Below are positions 37,787 to 47,597 of a stretch of DNA of 49,100 bases, one piece after another (the first letter of the stretch is position 1; each line of letters opens with the position of its first letter). Origin of the DNA: Bacteroidota bacterium (GTDB taxonomy: Bacteria; Bacteroidota; Bacteroidia; Flavobacteriales; Flavobacteriaceae); the NCBI GenBank assembly GCA_023434025.1, contig JAEYTL010000011.1, positions 1-49,100 of the forward strand, in the 5' to 3' direction. The notes below the pieces were generated by a model. The model was not told the DNA's origin. It did not search any database and saw only the letters and a list, made by a program, of their open reading frames with translations. Made by a program: the position numbers and the translations under genes.

Positions 37787-40700
37787 TTATTCAACGAGCA
37801 GTCGTTTAACTTGTTTATTATTTCCATCAGAAACTTTCACTAAATAAACACCAGCCTGGGCATTTGCCAGTTGAATTTCTTGGCTAAAGTTGCCGTTATT
37901 GGCATAGGATTGTTCAAAAATCATACGCCCCCGCAAATCATATACCGCTATACCAATTTGTTCAGACTGTACCTGATCCATTTGAACGGTAAAGCTTCCT
38001 TTGGAAGGATTTGGGTACAATCCGAAATTTAAACCTGTAACATCCCCAATACTTGCCGGAGCATTCGCACTACAGATAGTTAAACTCCAGCTGTTGATGG
38101 ATCCGCCATCTAGATCAAATACATCTTGTACCCTGAGCGTCCACAGTCCCTGAGCGTCCTGACCATTTAAAGCAGACAGGGGCTGCTCGGGAATGATCAC
38201 TCCGGATATTCCCGGATTTGCTCCACAGACTAAAACTACACCATTATCATCAAACGTTGCTATAGCATCAAGAGTTCTCTGATTAGGATTACACTCTCTG
38301 TTCATTAATTGTACCTGTGTTCCTGAAGGGCTGATTAGGGTCACAATCAAATCATTGATCCAGGTATGAGAAATATTTACGGTAACCGTAATTTTTTGAA
38401 TCGTTACATTTTCCTGTGCGGGAATAGTCAGTGTTGAACTCACTATAGGTGCTCCACTGGTCGGAATGATCACAGGAACATCTGTTGAGACGGCTGAGCC
38501 GCAATACGTTGTTGTAAAGGAAAAAGCGGAAGAATAAGTCCCCGTACAAGAGCTATTGCCCGGGGAAACTCTCCAATATAAGGTTGCTGTATTTGGCAAA
38601 ACTGATGCTGTATAGTTCGTTGCAGACACTATATTTTCCTCAATAATTGTAGAAAAAGAGGGATCGGCCGCAATCTGAATGGAATACAACGTTGCATTTG
38701 GATCGGCTGTCCATTGAAAATAGACTCCGGTAGGCTCTACTACTGCACTATTAGCCGGTGTATTTAATGTTAAAGTATTAAAGTTTCCACTTACAACTTC
38801 CATATACATATTTACGGTCTTGGTTGTGGCACCTGAAGTAGCCGTAACCGCAATGGTGTGTAATCCGACCGGCGTTGTATTGTTTGTTGTTACCTGCATC
38901 TGTATAGTTCCTTGAGCAGTTGCTGAAGCAGGCACAAAAGAAACGGTTGTTCCTGCAGGATTGCCCGTTGCCGAAAAAACTGTATTGGCACTGAACCCGC
39001 CGAATGTTTGATAGGCTAAGTTATAAACTGCATTACTACCCTGGCAAACTGATTTATTCTGCTCCCCTTCTGTTCCGTTAAAAGCAATAGCCATCGTTGA
39101 AGAAGGAGCTGTAATTGCAAAATTGGTGTTAGATACATCTAAAAAGATGTTCCCGTGTCCTTTCACCATAATTCTGTTGGTTGTTCCGACATTGTTTGGT
39201 ACGGTGATAACTTCTGATCCATCATTAGGAACCTTGCTTGCCAGGAGAACCGGAAAACCGGATCCGCCGTTAGTAGACAGGTAGATATCCACATAAGGTG
39301 TATTTACACCGTTTGCTGTTGTTCCGGCTACATCCCAGGTTACATTTTGATTAGAACCAGCCGCCCAGGAAACATTTGTATTCGGAGCAGTTACAATAAA
39401 CGGTCCTGCACCCGCCACCGTTGTAACCGTCATATTTGCTCTGGCTGTCTGTCCTCCGTTTGGCATAGCATTATCTCTGACCAACAAAGAAAAGTTCATG
39501 GTTTTCCCTACTGACGGAACAACTTCCCATGTATTTGAGGTTGAACCGGACAGAATTGTGGTCATAAACGGCATGTATCTGTTGGGACTGGTTGACGGAT
39601 TTCTGGAACGGAATCTTGGTCCGTTAGCTGCATCGGTAGGTGTTGGAGGCTGATTAGCAATACCATTATTTGTCTGTTCCCAAGAGTACGTTAAAGCATC
39701 TCCATCTGCATCGGTAGCATTTCCTTCTAAAACAAAAGCAGTACTTCTTGGAATAACATAATTTTGAATCGGCTGAATTACCGGAGCATTGTTATTGTTC
39801 GTGATATTGTTTGAGCAGTTCCCCGTTCCGGCAACAAAATTATCCATCTGAGCTAAGCTGACTGCATGAAAATATGCATCGGAATTGTTTTGCACATTTG
39901 GTGCACATATCCCTGCATACCCCATAATTGTTGAAGCACTTCCCGGCTCTACCGCTGTGGAAGAAGTTCTTTGACAATTATTGTTTTGGGTATGGGTTGC
40001 TCCAAACTGATGCCCCATTTCATGAGCCACATAATCCACATCAAAGGGATCGCCAACAGGGCTTCCCTGACCAGTAACACCTCTTGCTTTATCCGTAGTA
40101 CAAGGAGAACCTAACTGTGCAACACCTCCACCACCTGTTGAAAAAACGTGGCCTATATCATAACTGTCAAATCCAACGCCATTGTTAACTACAGATTGTA
40201 TTTGATTTAGTAACGCCCCGCCACTATTATTACTATTGCTTAAATTATTATTCGGAAATTCAGGATTTATAAAAACAATGTTAAGGTTTTCCGGAATAAT
40301 CTGCATTGTTAAAGACATATCTCTCTCATATATTCCATTAACACGTGTCATTGTGATGTTCATGGCCGACAAAACGGCCTCCTGTCTTAATGCAATCGGA
40401 GAAGATATTGTCAGCCCCGCCTGATTAATGTGAAAAGCAGAATATTGGGCAGTACAGGCCAATGCCAAACGATACGTTCTAAAAATACCTGTGTTGGATT
40501 CTATACTGTTATTATTTCTGGGAGAAAAGTGAACGCCGTCCACTTCTTCAACGGTCTTATCTTCTGTCAAACAGCTGAAATTTGTATCGGCTTGTATATT
40601 TTTTCTGGAGTAAACGATATACTGGTTTAAATCATTTGTATAAGTGTCAATATAATTAACCTCTCTGTCTCCGGCAAAAAGCATGGCGTGTACACCAAAT

Positions 40701-41089
40701 AGAGTTGTGCTGAAACGCACCATACTTGTTCTGTTTTCCACTCCAACGCCCACATAGGATTTAATAGCTGGAAATTGAGTTTGCAAATCCGGATGCATCA
40801 CAGCGGCTTCATAGATTCTGAAAGCTTCTAATTCGCCTTCCGCATTGGGAAAATTCAAAATAACGGTAGAAAGTGAATTAGACGTTTCTCTTTTAGGGGC
40901 TTGACGTAGTTCTGATTTAAAACCTTGCAAGTCTAAGGCAAATACTTCAAACTTAGAAGGAATAGTGGTTCTCTGAAATCTTTGAGCCGTTGATGAACTT
41001 TCTTTAGTGGTCTTTTCCCAAAAATTCTTTTGCGAAAAACCCGTGTAAGAAGTCATCAGGCATGCTAGTAAAAATAGTAGTCTTTTCAT
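37787..41089 (-). CDS. Reprolysin-like T9SS metalloprotease, 1100 residues
   Basis: Signal peptide (MKRLLFLLACLMTSYTGFSQ), then a propeptide-like N-terminal region of about 330 residues. The zinc site HEMGHQFGATH near residue 356 and the Met-turn IMGYAGIC form a metzincin catalytic centre. Ig-like domains follow (WEVVPSVGKTMNFSLLVRDN, GTTNRIMVKGHGNIFLDVSN), then an extra fibronectin-like domain, about 680-860, absent from the paralogue. A proprotein-convertase P domain, about 890-1010 (ITVTVNISHTWINDLIVTLI), and a type A sorting domain (GLYPNPSKGSFTVQM, ending NNKQVKRLLVE) end the protein. It should be secreted by the type IX system and digest proteins outside the cell. It is one of two tandem paralogues. 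Confidence 0.93.
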   Translation of the reverse strand: MKRLLFLLACLMTSYTGFSQKNFWEKTTKESSSTAQRFQRTTIPSKFEVFALDLQGFKSELRQAPKRETSNSLSTVILNFPNAEGELEAFRIYEAAVMHPDLQTQFPAIKSYVGVGVENRTSMVRFSTTLFGVHAMLFAGDREVNYIDTYTNDLNQYIVYSRKNIQADTNFSCLTEDKTVEEVDGVHFSPRNNNSIESNTGIFRTYRLALACTAQYSAFHINQAGLTISSPIALRQEAVLSAMNITMTRVNGIYERDMSLTMQIIPENLNIVFINPEFPNNNLSNSNNSGGALLNQIQSVVNNGVGFDSYDIGHVFSTGGGGVAQLGSPCTTDKARGVTGQGSPVGDPFDVDYVAHEMGHQFGATHTQNNNCQRTSSTAVEPGSASTIMGYAGICAPNVQNNSDAYFHAVSLAQMDNFVAGTGNCSNNITNNNNAPVIQPIQNYVIPRSTAFVLEGNATDADGDALTYSWEQTNNGIANQPPTPTDAANGPRFRSRNPSTSPNRYMPFMTTILSGSTSNTWEVVPSVGKTMNFSLLVRDNAMPNGGQTARANMTVTTVAGAGPFIVTAPNTNVSWAAGSNQNVTWDVAGTTANGVNTPYVDIYLSTNGGSGFPVLLASKVPNDGSEVITVPNNVGTTNRIMVKGHGNIFLDVSNTNFAITAPSSTMAIAFNGTEGEQNKSVCQGSNAVYNLAYQTFGGFSANTVFSATGNPAGTTVSFVPASATAQGTIQMQVTTNNTTPVGLHTIAVTATSGATTKTVNMYMEVVSGNFNTLTLNTPANSAVVEPTGVYFQWTADPNATLYSIQIAADPSFSTIIEENIVSATNYTASVLPNTATLYWRVSPGNSSCTGTYSSAFSFTTTYCGSAVSTDVPVIIPTSGAPIVSSTLTIPAQENVTIQKITVTVNISHTWINDLIVTLISPSGTQVQLMNRECNPNQRTLDAIATFDDNGVVLVCGANPGISGVIIPEQPLSALNGQDAQGLWTLRVQDVFDLDGGSINSWSLTICSANAPASIGDVTGLNFGLYPNPSKGSFTVQMDQVQSEQIGIAVYDLRGRMIFEQSYANNGNFSQEIQLANAQAGVYLVKVSDGNNKQVKRLLVE

Positions 41090-41143
41090 AAAATTTGGTT
41101 TTTAGCCCCTAAAAATAATGATTTTTATTCATAAATACCAAAA

Positions 41144-41171
41144 AAAAGACCGCCAAAACTGACGGTCTTTT
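41144..41171 (-). terminator. Terminator of the second reprolysin-like gene
   Basis: AAAAGACCG (41144-41152) and CGGTCTTTT (41163-41171) form a perfect 9-base stem with a 10-base loop; the minus strand upstream is T-rich. Confidence 0.88.
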
Positions 41172-41196
41172 ATTATATTGCCAAAAAGCATGAATT

Positions 41197-43896
41197 TTAT
41201 TCAACAATTATTCGTTTTACTTCTTTCCGGTCACCATTAGTAAGGTTCAGCAAATAAACGCCACTTTGGGCATTATCTAACTGAATGTCCTGATTAAATG
41301 TTGATCCTGACTGATAGTTATTTTCAAATATTTTTCTGCCTCTCATATCGAGTACAGCGATATTTACCAACTCATCAGACGGGTTGTCAAAACTAACTGT
41401 AAAGTTTCCTTTATTGGGGTTTGGATACACCACAAAAGATTGCAGGTTTTCAAAATCTTCATTCCCTAATGTACAACCGAAATTAACCGACCATGAATTT
41501 AATGTTCCGGTATCTCCGTTATAAAAATCTCTTACTCTTAAAGTCCAGTTGCCACTTTTTGTTTTTCCGATAAACGGAGCCAAAGACTGAACAGGATTGT
41601 AAGTTCCGGTTGTAGGAGTTCCGCAAACAATCGAACCTGATCCGTCTCTAAACGTTACATTGATATTTCCGCTTTGCGGACTGTTACAGGTTCTATTCCA
41701 AAGAGTTCTTGATGTACCATCCGGATGAACAAGTTCAATGACCAAGTCTCCAATCCAGGTGTGTGTAACATTTACAGTAACCTCAATAGAAGATATAGTC
41801 CCTGTTTCGTTAGAACTTATCGTTGAAACTGTAGCTGTGCCTGCTTGATTGGCACCAACACCATCAGCAATAGAAGCCGCTGTATTATTTGAAATCACAG
41901 AACAACTGTAGCCAATTGAAAACGGGACAGTGTTTAAGGCATAATAAATATTTCCGGTAGGCCTGATCATGATTCTACAGGCTTGTGAAGCAATATTAGG
42001 AACGGTGATGGTCTCACTTCCGTCGTTTGGTGTATTTGAAGCCAAAACTGTTGGAAATGTCTGACCTCCATCCGTTGAAAGTAAAATATCAACATTGGCA
42101 GAACCTACTAAACTTGTTGTGTTATTAACAGCCCAGGTTATTGTTTGCGATGAACCTTGATTCCATGAAGTTCCGGCAGCATTTTGAGAAGTTACCGCAA
42201 ACGGCCCAACGTTAGCACTCACCGTTATACTGGCTGATGCTGTGTTGGTTTGTCCTCCATTAGCAACATTATCTCTGGCTGTTAATGTAAAAGCCATAGA
42301 TCTCCCAATCGTTAAAACAGATTCCCATGTTGAAGTCAAATTATTGCTAAGAACCGAACTAAATGCCGGCATATAACGAACCGGAGTATCAACAGGAGGT
42401 AATGATCTGAAATTTGGCCCTGCCGGTTTCGTTGGATAACAAATGCTGTTAGCTCCTGTAACAGCTGCTGTTGCACTGTTATTTTGTTCCCATGTAAATG
42501 TAGCTCCGGGATTATTTGTCGGGTTTGTTCCGGTTAAAACAAACGCCGTACCATTAGGAATGGTCCAGTTTCCACCGGAAGTTATAGTTAAAGCAGGATT
42601 ATTTAAGGTGATATCGTTGGCACAAGGCTTGTTGGCCAAATTATTCTGAATCTGCAAAATACTTCTGTAAGTAAAATAATCATCACTATTTGCCTGTACA
42701 TTAAAATTAGTCAATCCGGCATAGGCCATAATGGTAGAGCCGCTTCCCGGCTCAACATTTACACCAGTACCTTCTATCCCTTCAGAAAAAGTATGGTTAG
42801 CCCCTAATTGATGTCCTATTTCATGGGCAACATAATCAACATCAAAAAAGTCTCCGGCAGGAACACCATCAGCCGGTGAAGTGATACCACTACCTTTATA
42901 ATTATTTGGTACCGTCACCCCTTGAACGACTGAAGTTGACTGATCATTACTACAAACACAACCGATACAACCTGCATTTCCACCGCCACCGGTTGCCCCA
43001 AAAAGATGTCCGATATCAAAGTTAGCATTTCCAATAACGGAAGACAATGTATTCATCAATTGAAAATTCCAATTATCGATCCCTGAAGCAGGAGAATATG
43101 GATCAGTAGCAGCATTTGTGTAAATAACCAGGTTATTGTTGGCAATAATATTCAATCTCACTGCTAAATCTCTTTCAAAAATACCGTTAACCCTTGTCAT
43201 TGTAGCATTCATGGCCGCCAATGCACCGGCAGTTGTCCCTCCATGATATTGCCCATATTCTCCGGTACAAGACAACGCCAACCGAAATGTTTTGAGCACA
43301 CCATTGCTGGCCATTACTTCCTGCTCGCCAACCTCGTCAGAGAGTCGGTTGCTTAGTGAATGGTCAACCGTAGAACACGTAAAAGGCATTTTTCCTTTTT
43401 GTCTGGAAGACTCATAGGCGGCATACACTAATCCGCTTTCAGAATAAGGCTCCATGAATTCCGTTTTTTTTCCGGCTCTGAAAATCATCGTCTGAACACC
43501 TTTGGGATCAATACTCATTCTTAATTGAGCTTTTTTGTCATCAATACCTATCCCTACATACGATCTGATTTCAGGGTATTGAACTTGTAACTCCGGTTCA
43601 AAATTAGATGCCTCAAACAATTCAAATCGCTCCATATCGCCTTTTGAATTAGGCATCGTAACAATCACACCGTTGTTCTCTGACGCAAACCGATCAGGAG
43701 CCGTCGCTAAAACAGCTCTAAATGCCTCAATATTGAGACCATACAATCTAAAATCGGCAGGAAATGATTCTCTCTGAGCCGTTTTTGCAATTGCCGTAAC
43801 ATTTTCATTTACAGGTCTCCAAAAACTACCTTTCTGGGCACTCATGTCTGTAAAAGAGACAACAGTAAATAAGATTAAAAGTATTATTTTTTTCAT
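41197..43896 (-). CDS. Reprolysin-like T9SS metalloprotease, 899 residues
   Basis: Same architecture as the gene just downstream but shorter: signal peptide (MKKIILLILFTVVSFTDMSA), N-terminal region, zinc site HEIGHQLGANH near residue 357 with Met-turn IMAYAGL, Ig-like domains, a P domain of about 690-805 (VTVNVTHTWIGDLVIELVHP) and a type A sorting domain (VVYPNPNKGNFTVSF, ending GDRKEVKRIIVE). A cysteine cluster (GNAGCIGCVCSNDQS) lies before the active site. Each gene has its own terminator, so the pair is probably a tandem duplication transcribed separately. A TATATTTG box (43927-43920 on the minus strand) lies before it. Confidence 0.93.
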   Translation of the reverse strand: MKKIILLILFTVVSFTDMSAQKGSFWRPVNENVTAIAKTAQRESFPADFRLYGLNIEAFRAVLATAPDRFASENNGVIVTMPNSKGDMERFELFEASNFEPELQVQYPEIRSYVGIGIDDKKAQLRMSIDPKGVQTMIFRAGKKTEFMEPYSESGLVYAAYESSRQKGKMPFTCSTVDHSLSNRLSDEVGEQEVMASNGVLKTFRLALSCTGEYGQYHGGTTAGALAAMNATMTRVNGIFERDLAVRLNIIANNNLVIYTNAATDPYSPASGIDNWNFQLMNTLSSVIGNANFDIGHLFGATGGGGNAGCIGCVCSNDQSTSVVQGVTVPNNYKGSGITSPADGVPAGDFFDVDYVAHEIGHQLGANHTFSEGIEGTGVNVEPGSGSTIMAYAGLTNFNVQANSDDYFTYRSILQIQNNLANKPCANDITLNNPALTITSGGNWTIPNGTAFVLTGTNPTNNPGATFTWEQNNSATAAVTGANSICYPTKPAGPNFRSLPPVDTPVRYMPAFSSVLSNNLTSTWESVLTIGRSMAFTLTARDNVANGGQTNTASASITVSANVGPFAVTSQNAAGTSWNQGSSQTITWAVNNTTSLVGSANVDILLSTDGGQTFPTVLASNTPNDGSETITVPNIASQACRIMIRPTGNIYYALNTVPFSIGYSCSVISNNTAASIADGVGANQAGTATVSTISSNETGTISSIEVTVNVTHTWIGDLVIELVHPDGTSRTLWNRTCNSPQSGNINVTFRDGSGSIVCGTPTTGTYNPVQSLAPFIGKTKSGNWTLRVRDFYNGDTGTLNSWSVNFGCTLGNEDFENLQSFVVYPNPNKGNFTVSFDNPSDELVNIAVLDMRGRKIFENNYQSGSTFNQDIQLDNAQSGVYLLNLTNGDRKEVKRIIVE

Positions 43897-43919
43897 TTTT
43901 TTGGTAATTAATTAGGCAA

Positions 43920-43927
43920 CAAATATA
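43920..43927 (-). promoter_or_regulatory. Sigma-A -7 box of the second reprolysin-like gene
   Basis: Read on the minus strand, TATATTTG fits TAnnTTTG and lies 23 bases before the ATG at 43896. No TTG is at the right distance upstream. This is one half of the divergent region shared with ribF. Confidence 0.5.
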
Positions 43928-44017
43928 TCATATTTTTAATAATTCTAATTTATTTTTAATGATTTACATCTTTTTTAATGCTAATAAATTAGAATATTCT
44001 TATTAATTATAAAGTTG

Positions 44018-44047
44018 TTGCTTTTATTTTTATAATACTTAAATTTG
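44018..44047 (+). promoter_or_regulatory. Sigma-A promoter of ribF
   Basis: TTG (44018-44020), exactly 19 bases, TAAATTTG (44040-44047): a full match to the Bacteroidota promoter consensus and the clearest one in the window. The start codon follows 13 bases later. Confidence 0.8.
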
Positions 44048-44060
44048 TAAAAAAAAATCT

Positions 44061-44990
44061 TTGAAAACCTTTCAATCCATATACGACTTTCATCCCAAAA
44101 ACAAATCGGTTTTAACACTCGGGACTTTTGATGGTGTTCATTTTGGTCACAAAAAAATAATTGAAAAACTGATACAAAATTCTTCTTTGTGTGCCTGTGA
44201 AAGTTTGGTGCTCACTTTTTTCCCGCATCCGAGAATGGTGCTACAGGACAGTAATGAGATTAAATTACTGAATACAATTGAAGAGCGTACAGCATTATTA
44301 AGAATGTCGGGTTTAAACAACTTAATCATCCATCCTTTTGATCAGACTTTTTCGAGATTAACTGCGGAAGAATTTGTTTCAAACATTTTAGTGAATCAGT
44401 TTAACATAAAAAAAATCATCATTGGATATGATCATCGCTTTGGCAGAAACAGAACAGCAGACATTAATGATTTAATTGAGTTTGGCGAAAAATATGACTT
44501 TGAAGTTGAACAGATTTCTGCTCAGGAAATTGACGAAGTATCCGTGAGTTCAACAAAAATACGAAATGCTTTAACAGAAGGCCACATAAAACTGGCTAAT
44601 GCCTATTTAGGTTATCCTTATCTTTTAACCGGAATAATCATTAAAGGAAAAGGCCTTGGGAGAACTTTAGGTTTTCCTACCGCCAATCTACAAATTCAGG
44701 AATCGTATAAGTTAATACCCAAAAACGGGGTTTATATTATTCAAAGTTTAATAGAGAACAAAATGGTTTTCGGAATGATGAACATTGGATTTAACCCAAC
44801 TGTAAGCGGAGAATCAAAATCAATCGAAATACATTTTTTTGATTTTAAAAGCGATTTGTATTCCAAAAAAGTTCAAGTTCAGCTTTTAGAACGTATTCGT
44901 GATGAAGTAAAGTTTGAGAGCCTTGACAAATTAAAAGAACAACTTTTGAAAGATAAGTTCTTCGCTCTTGATTATATAAATTCTTTATAA
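44061..44990 (+). CDS. ribF: Bifunctional riboflavin kinase/FAD synthetase
   Basis: The enzyme converts riboflavin to FMN and FMN to FAD. It has 309 residues. The N-terminal FAD-synthetase half has the nucleotidyltransferase motif LGTFDGVHFGHKKII, GYDHRFGRNR and SSTKIRNAL; the C-terminal riboflavin-kinase half has GKGLGRTLGFPTANL. The start is a TTG codon (44061), since no ATG or GTG in frame gives the family N-terminus and the promoter lies just upstream. Its stop overlaps the start of the next gene (TAATG), so the two are translationally coupled. Confidence 0.95.
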   Translation: MKTFQSIYDFHPKNKSVLTLGTFDGVHFGHKKIIEKLIQNSSLCACESLVLTFFPHPRMVLQDSNEIKLLNTIEERTALLRMSGLNNLIIHPFDQTFSRLTAEEFVSNILVNQFNIKKIIIGYDHRFGRNRTADINDLIEFGEKYDFEVEQISAQEIDEVSVSSTKIRNALTEGHIKLANAYLGYPYLLTGIIIKGKGLGRTLGFPTANLQIQESYKLIPKNGVYIIQSLIENKMVFGMMNIGFNPTVSGESKSIEIHFFDFKSDLYSKKVQVQLLERIRDEVKFESLDKLKEQLLKDKFFALDYINSL

Positions 44991-46321
44991 TGTTTAAAAA
45001 AGCTTTTGAGCCCATTGACAATTCTCCTTTAGTTCTTTTCAGAATTACGATGGGGCTTTTGATTGCTGCCGAAAGTTTTGTTGCCATTTTTACAGGTTGG
45101 GTTAAAAAAAATTTAGTTGAACCTACCATCCCTATCCCCCACATTGGTTTTGATTTTTTAATCCCGTTTCCGGGCTATGGCATGTATATTTATTTCAGCA
45201 TTATGGGTATTTTAGGCATCTTAATCATGCTGGGGTATAAATATCGTTACACATTAGGTTTATATACTTTGATGTGGATTTGTGTTTACTTAATGCAAAA
45301 AGCATCCTACAACAACCATTATTATTTACTTATTCTGGTTTGCTTGATCATGCTTTTTCTTCCGGCTGATCAATATGCCTCATTGGACGCAAAAAAAGAT
45401 CCTTCTCTGAAAAGCCTGTCCATGCCCAGATGGTGTTCATGGGTCATGATTTTACAAATGACAATTGTTTACTTTTTTGCCACGTTAGCTAAATTTTATC
45501 CGGATTGGCTAGATGGCACATTCACCGGAATCCTATTCTCCAATCTGTCTAATTTTCCTGTTTTAGGTTCAATCTTTACCGAAAAGTGGTTTCATATTTT
45601 CATTGCCTACGCCGGGATTTTTTTTGACGGCTTGATTATTCCTGCACTGCTTTGGAAAAAAACGAGAAATGTTGCCTTAATAGCAAGTTTAATCTTTCAC
45701 TTATTTAATTCCGTTACACTTCAAATCGGCATTTTTCCTTACTTTGCTCTAAGCTTCATTGTGTTTTTTTATTCTCCGGAAACTATCCGGCGGGTCTTTT
45801 TCAAAAAGAAACCCCGACTTCAACCGGAGGATCTAAACAAAAACTATTCTCTTTCAAAAGCGATTACTTATTTTTTTATTCCTTTTTTTACTATTCAACT
45901 CATTCTTCCCATACGGCATTATTTTATTAAAGGTGATGTTTTGTGGACAGAAGAAGCTCACCGGCTAAGTTGGCGAATGATGCTCAGACAAAAAAACGGC
46001 ATTGTCAACTTTAAAGTAATTGATAAAAACACTCAAGAAGAATTACCGTATAATATTACTGAAAAGTTAACCCGTAAACAACTTGGTTTGGTTTCCAGCA
46101 AACCGGACGGAATGTGGCAAATGGCTCAGCATATTAAAAAAGAGTTTAATTCAAAAGGCATAGAGGTCAGTATTTTTATCGACGCTAAACTTTCTGTTAA
46201 CCGCAAACCCTACAAAACATTTATTGACCCATCCGTTGATTTTGCAAAAGCAGGATGGAGTTATTTTGGTCATAATGACTGGATTTTACTCTATGATCAA
46301 AACGGAAATCTGATTGAGTAA
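44990..46321 (+). CDS. HTTM-domain membrane protein (vitamin K-dependent carboxylase-like)
   Basis: The product has 443 residues. The HTTM fold is recognised from the N-terminus (DNSPLVLFRITMGLLIAAES) and several membrane helices (YFSIMGILGILIMLGYKY, HYYLLILVCLIMLFLPADQY, WVMILQMTIVYFFATLAKFY, YFALSFIVFFYSPETI). The region ASYNNHYYLL followed by PADQYASLDAK, and the DWLDGTFTG motif, are shared with gamma-carboxylase-like proteins. A soluble C-terminal part (VDFAKAGWSYFGHNDWILLY) matches the carboxylase tail. Its biochemical role in bacteria is unclear. It is coupled to ribF by a one-base overlap. Confidence 0.87.
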   Translation: MFKKAFEPIDNSPLVLFRITMGLLIAAESFVAIFTGWVKKNLVEPTIPIPHIGFDFLIPFPGYGMYIYFSIMGILGILIMLGYKYRYTLGLYTLMWICVYLMQKASYNNHYYLLILVCLIMLFLPADQYASLDAKKDPSLKSLSMPRWCSWVMILQMTIVYFFATLAKFYPDWLDGTFTGILFSNLSNFPVLGSIFTEKWFHIFIAYAGIFFDGLIIPALLWKKTRNVALIASLIFHLFNSVTLQIGIFPYFALSFIVFFYSPETIRRVFFKKKPRLQPEDLNKNYSLSKAITYFFIPFFTIQLILPIRHYFIKGDVLWTEEAHRLSWRMMLRQKNGIVNFKVIDKNTQEELPYNITEKLTRKQLGLVSSKPDGMWQMAQHIKKEFNSKGIEVSIFIDAKLSVNRKPYKTFIDPSVDFAKAGWSYFGHNDWILLYDQNGNLIE

Positions 46322-46386
46322 CAATTTTGTTGATTAAATCTTTAAAATTCCATCCGTTCTGCACAAAAACATCTGAAGAAAATAAG

Positions 46387-46394
46387 TATTTTTG
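46387..46394 (+). promoter_or_regulatory. Sigma-A -7 box of bioB
   Basis: TATTTTTG fits TAnnTTTG and lies 17 bases before the ATG. A -33 element is not clear. I see no BirA-type operator. Confidence 0.5.
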
Positions 46395-46411
46395 ACCTAT
46401 ACTAAATTACT

Positions 46412-47497
46412 ATGAGTACCACAAAACACAATTGGACCAAAGAAGAAATTATAGCCATTTACAATAAACCGTTAATGGAGTTACTTTATGAAGCGGCAAC
46501 AGTTCATCGGAAACATCATGACCCAAATGTGGTTCAGGTTTCTACATTGCTTTCCATAAAAACTGGCGGTTGTCCCGAAGACTGCGGTTACTGTCCGCAA
46601 GCAGCCAGATATCACACCAATATTGAAGGAAACGATTTAATGACTGTTCAACAAGTTAAAGCCCAGGCATTACGTGCCAAATCATCTGGTTCTTCCCGTG
46701 TTTGCATGGGAGCTGCCTGGAGAAATGTAAAAGACGGCCCTGAATTTGATCAGGTTTTAGAAATGGTACGAACCATCAACAAACTGGATATGGAAGTTTG
46801 TTGTACATTGGGTATGCTTACCGAGAATCAGGCTCATCGTTTAGCCGAAGCAGGCTTGTATGCTTACAACCACAATCTTGATACTTCAGAAGAATATTAT
46901 AAAGAAGTAATTTCAACACGTGGTTTTGAGGATCGTTTACAAACTATTGACAATGTAAGAAAAACCAACGTTACCGTCTGTAGTGGCGGAATTATCGGTA
47001 TGGGAGAAAGCGTAAATGACAGAGCCGGAATGCTGGTGGCCTTATCCACTCTGAATCCACAACCCGAGTCGGTTCCTATTAACGCTTTGGTTGCCGTTGA
47101 AGGAACACCATTAGAAGACCAAAATCCGGTTGAAATCTGGGAAATGGTTCGGATGGTAGCCACCACAAGAATTGTTATGCCGGAAACACAAGTGCGGTTG
47201 TCAGCCGGTAGAACCGAAATGAGCAGAGAAGGACAGGCATTATGTTTTTTTGCAGGTGCCAATTCCATTTTTGCCGGAGATAAATTATTGACTACCCCGA
47301 ATCCGGATGTTAATGAAGATATGAAAATGTTTGAATTACTGGGGTTACAGCCTCAAAAGCCATTTATTAAAATCATGCAGCCTGTAACCGTTGAAGCTGA
47401 AGATTCAAAACTTGTTCCTTTAGGAGAAAAACCAAAATGGTCCAGACCCGGACACACTATTGAACGAAACGTTGAAGTTTCCGTAAAAAGAAAATAA
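46412..47497 (+). CDS. bioB: Biotin synthase
   Basis: This radical-SAM enzyme inserts sulfur into dethiobiotin to make biotin. It has 361 residues. The 4Fe-4S cluster binds C54-x3-C58-x2-C61 (GGCPEDCGYCPQAARY). Other family marks are RVCMGAAWRN, EVCCTLGML, YNHNLDTSEEYY, CSGGIIGMGE, NALVAVEGTPL and RLSAGRTEMS. No other biotin genes are near it in the window. It is followed by a perfect terminator. Confidence 0.97.
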   Translation: MSTTKHNWTKEEIIAIYNKPLMELLYEAATVHRKHHDPNVVQVSTLLSIKTGGCPEDCGYCPQAARYHTNIEGNDLMTVQQVKAQALRAKSSGSSRVCMGAAWRNVKDGPEFDQVLEMVRTINKLDMEVCCTLGMLTENQAHRLAEAGLYAYNHNLDTSEEYYKEVISTRGFEDRLQTIDNVRKTNVTVCSGGIIGMGESVNDRAGMLVALSTLNPQPESVPINALVAVEGTPLEDQNPVEIWEMVRMVATTRIVMPETQVRLSAGRTEMSREGQALCFFAGANSIFAGDKLLTTPNPDVNEDMKMFELLGLQPQKPFIKIMQPVTVEAEDSKLVPLGEKPKWSRPGHTIERNVEVSVKRK

Positions 47498-47550
47498 GTA
47501 AAAAATTAACTTATTGCAACTCAAAAAATACACAAATCCTTTTTAACTTT

Positions 47551-47583
47551 GCTCTTAACTTTCTAGTTAAGAGCTTTTTTTTT
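47551..47583 (+). terminator. Terminator of bioB, joined to a -7 box
   Basis: GCTCTTAACT (47551-47560) and AGTTAAGAGC (47565-47574) form a perfect 10-base stem with loop TTCT and nine following T. Its first G is also the last base of TAACTTTG (47544-47551), a -7-like box for the next gene. Confidence 0.9.
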
Positions 47584-47597
47584 GCAAAACTATATCC

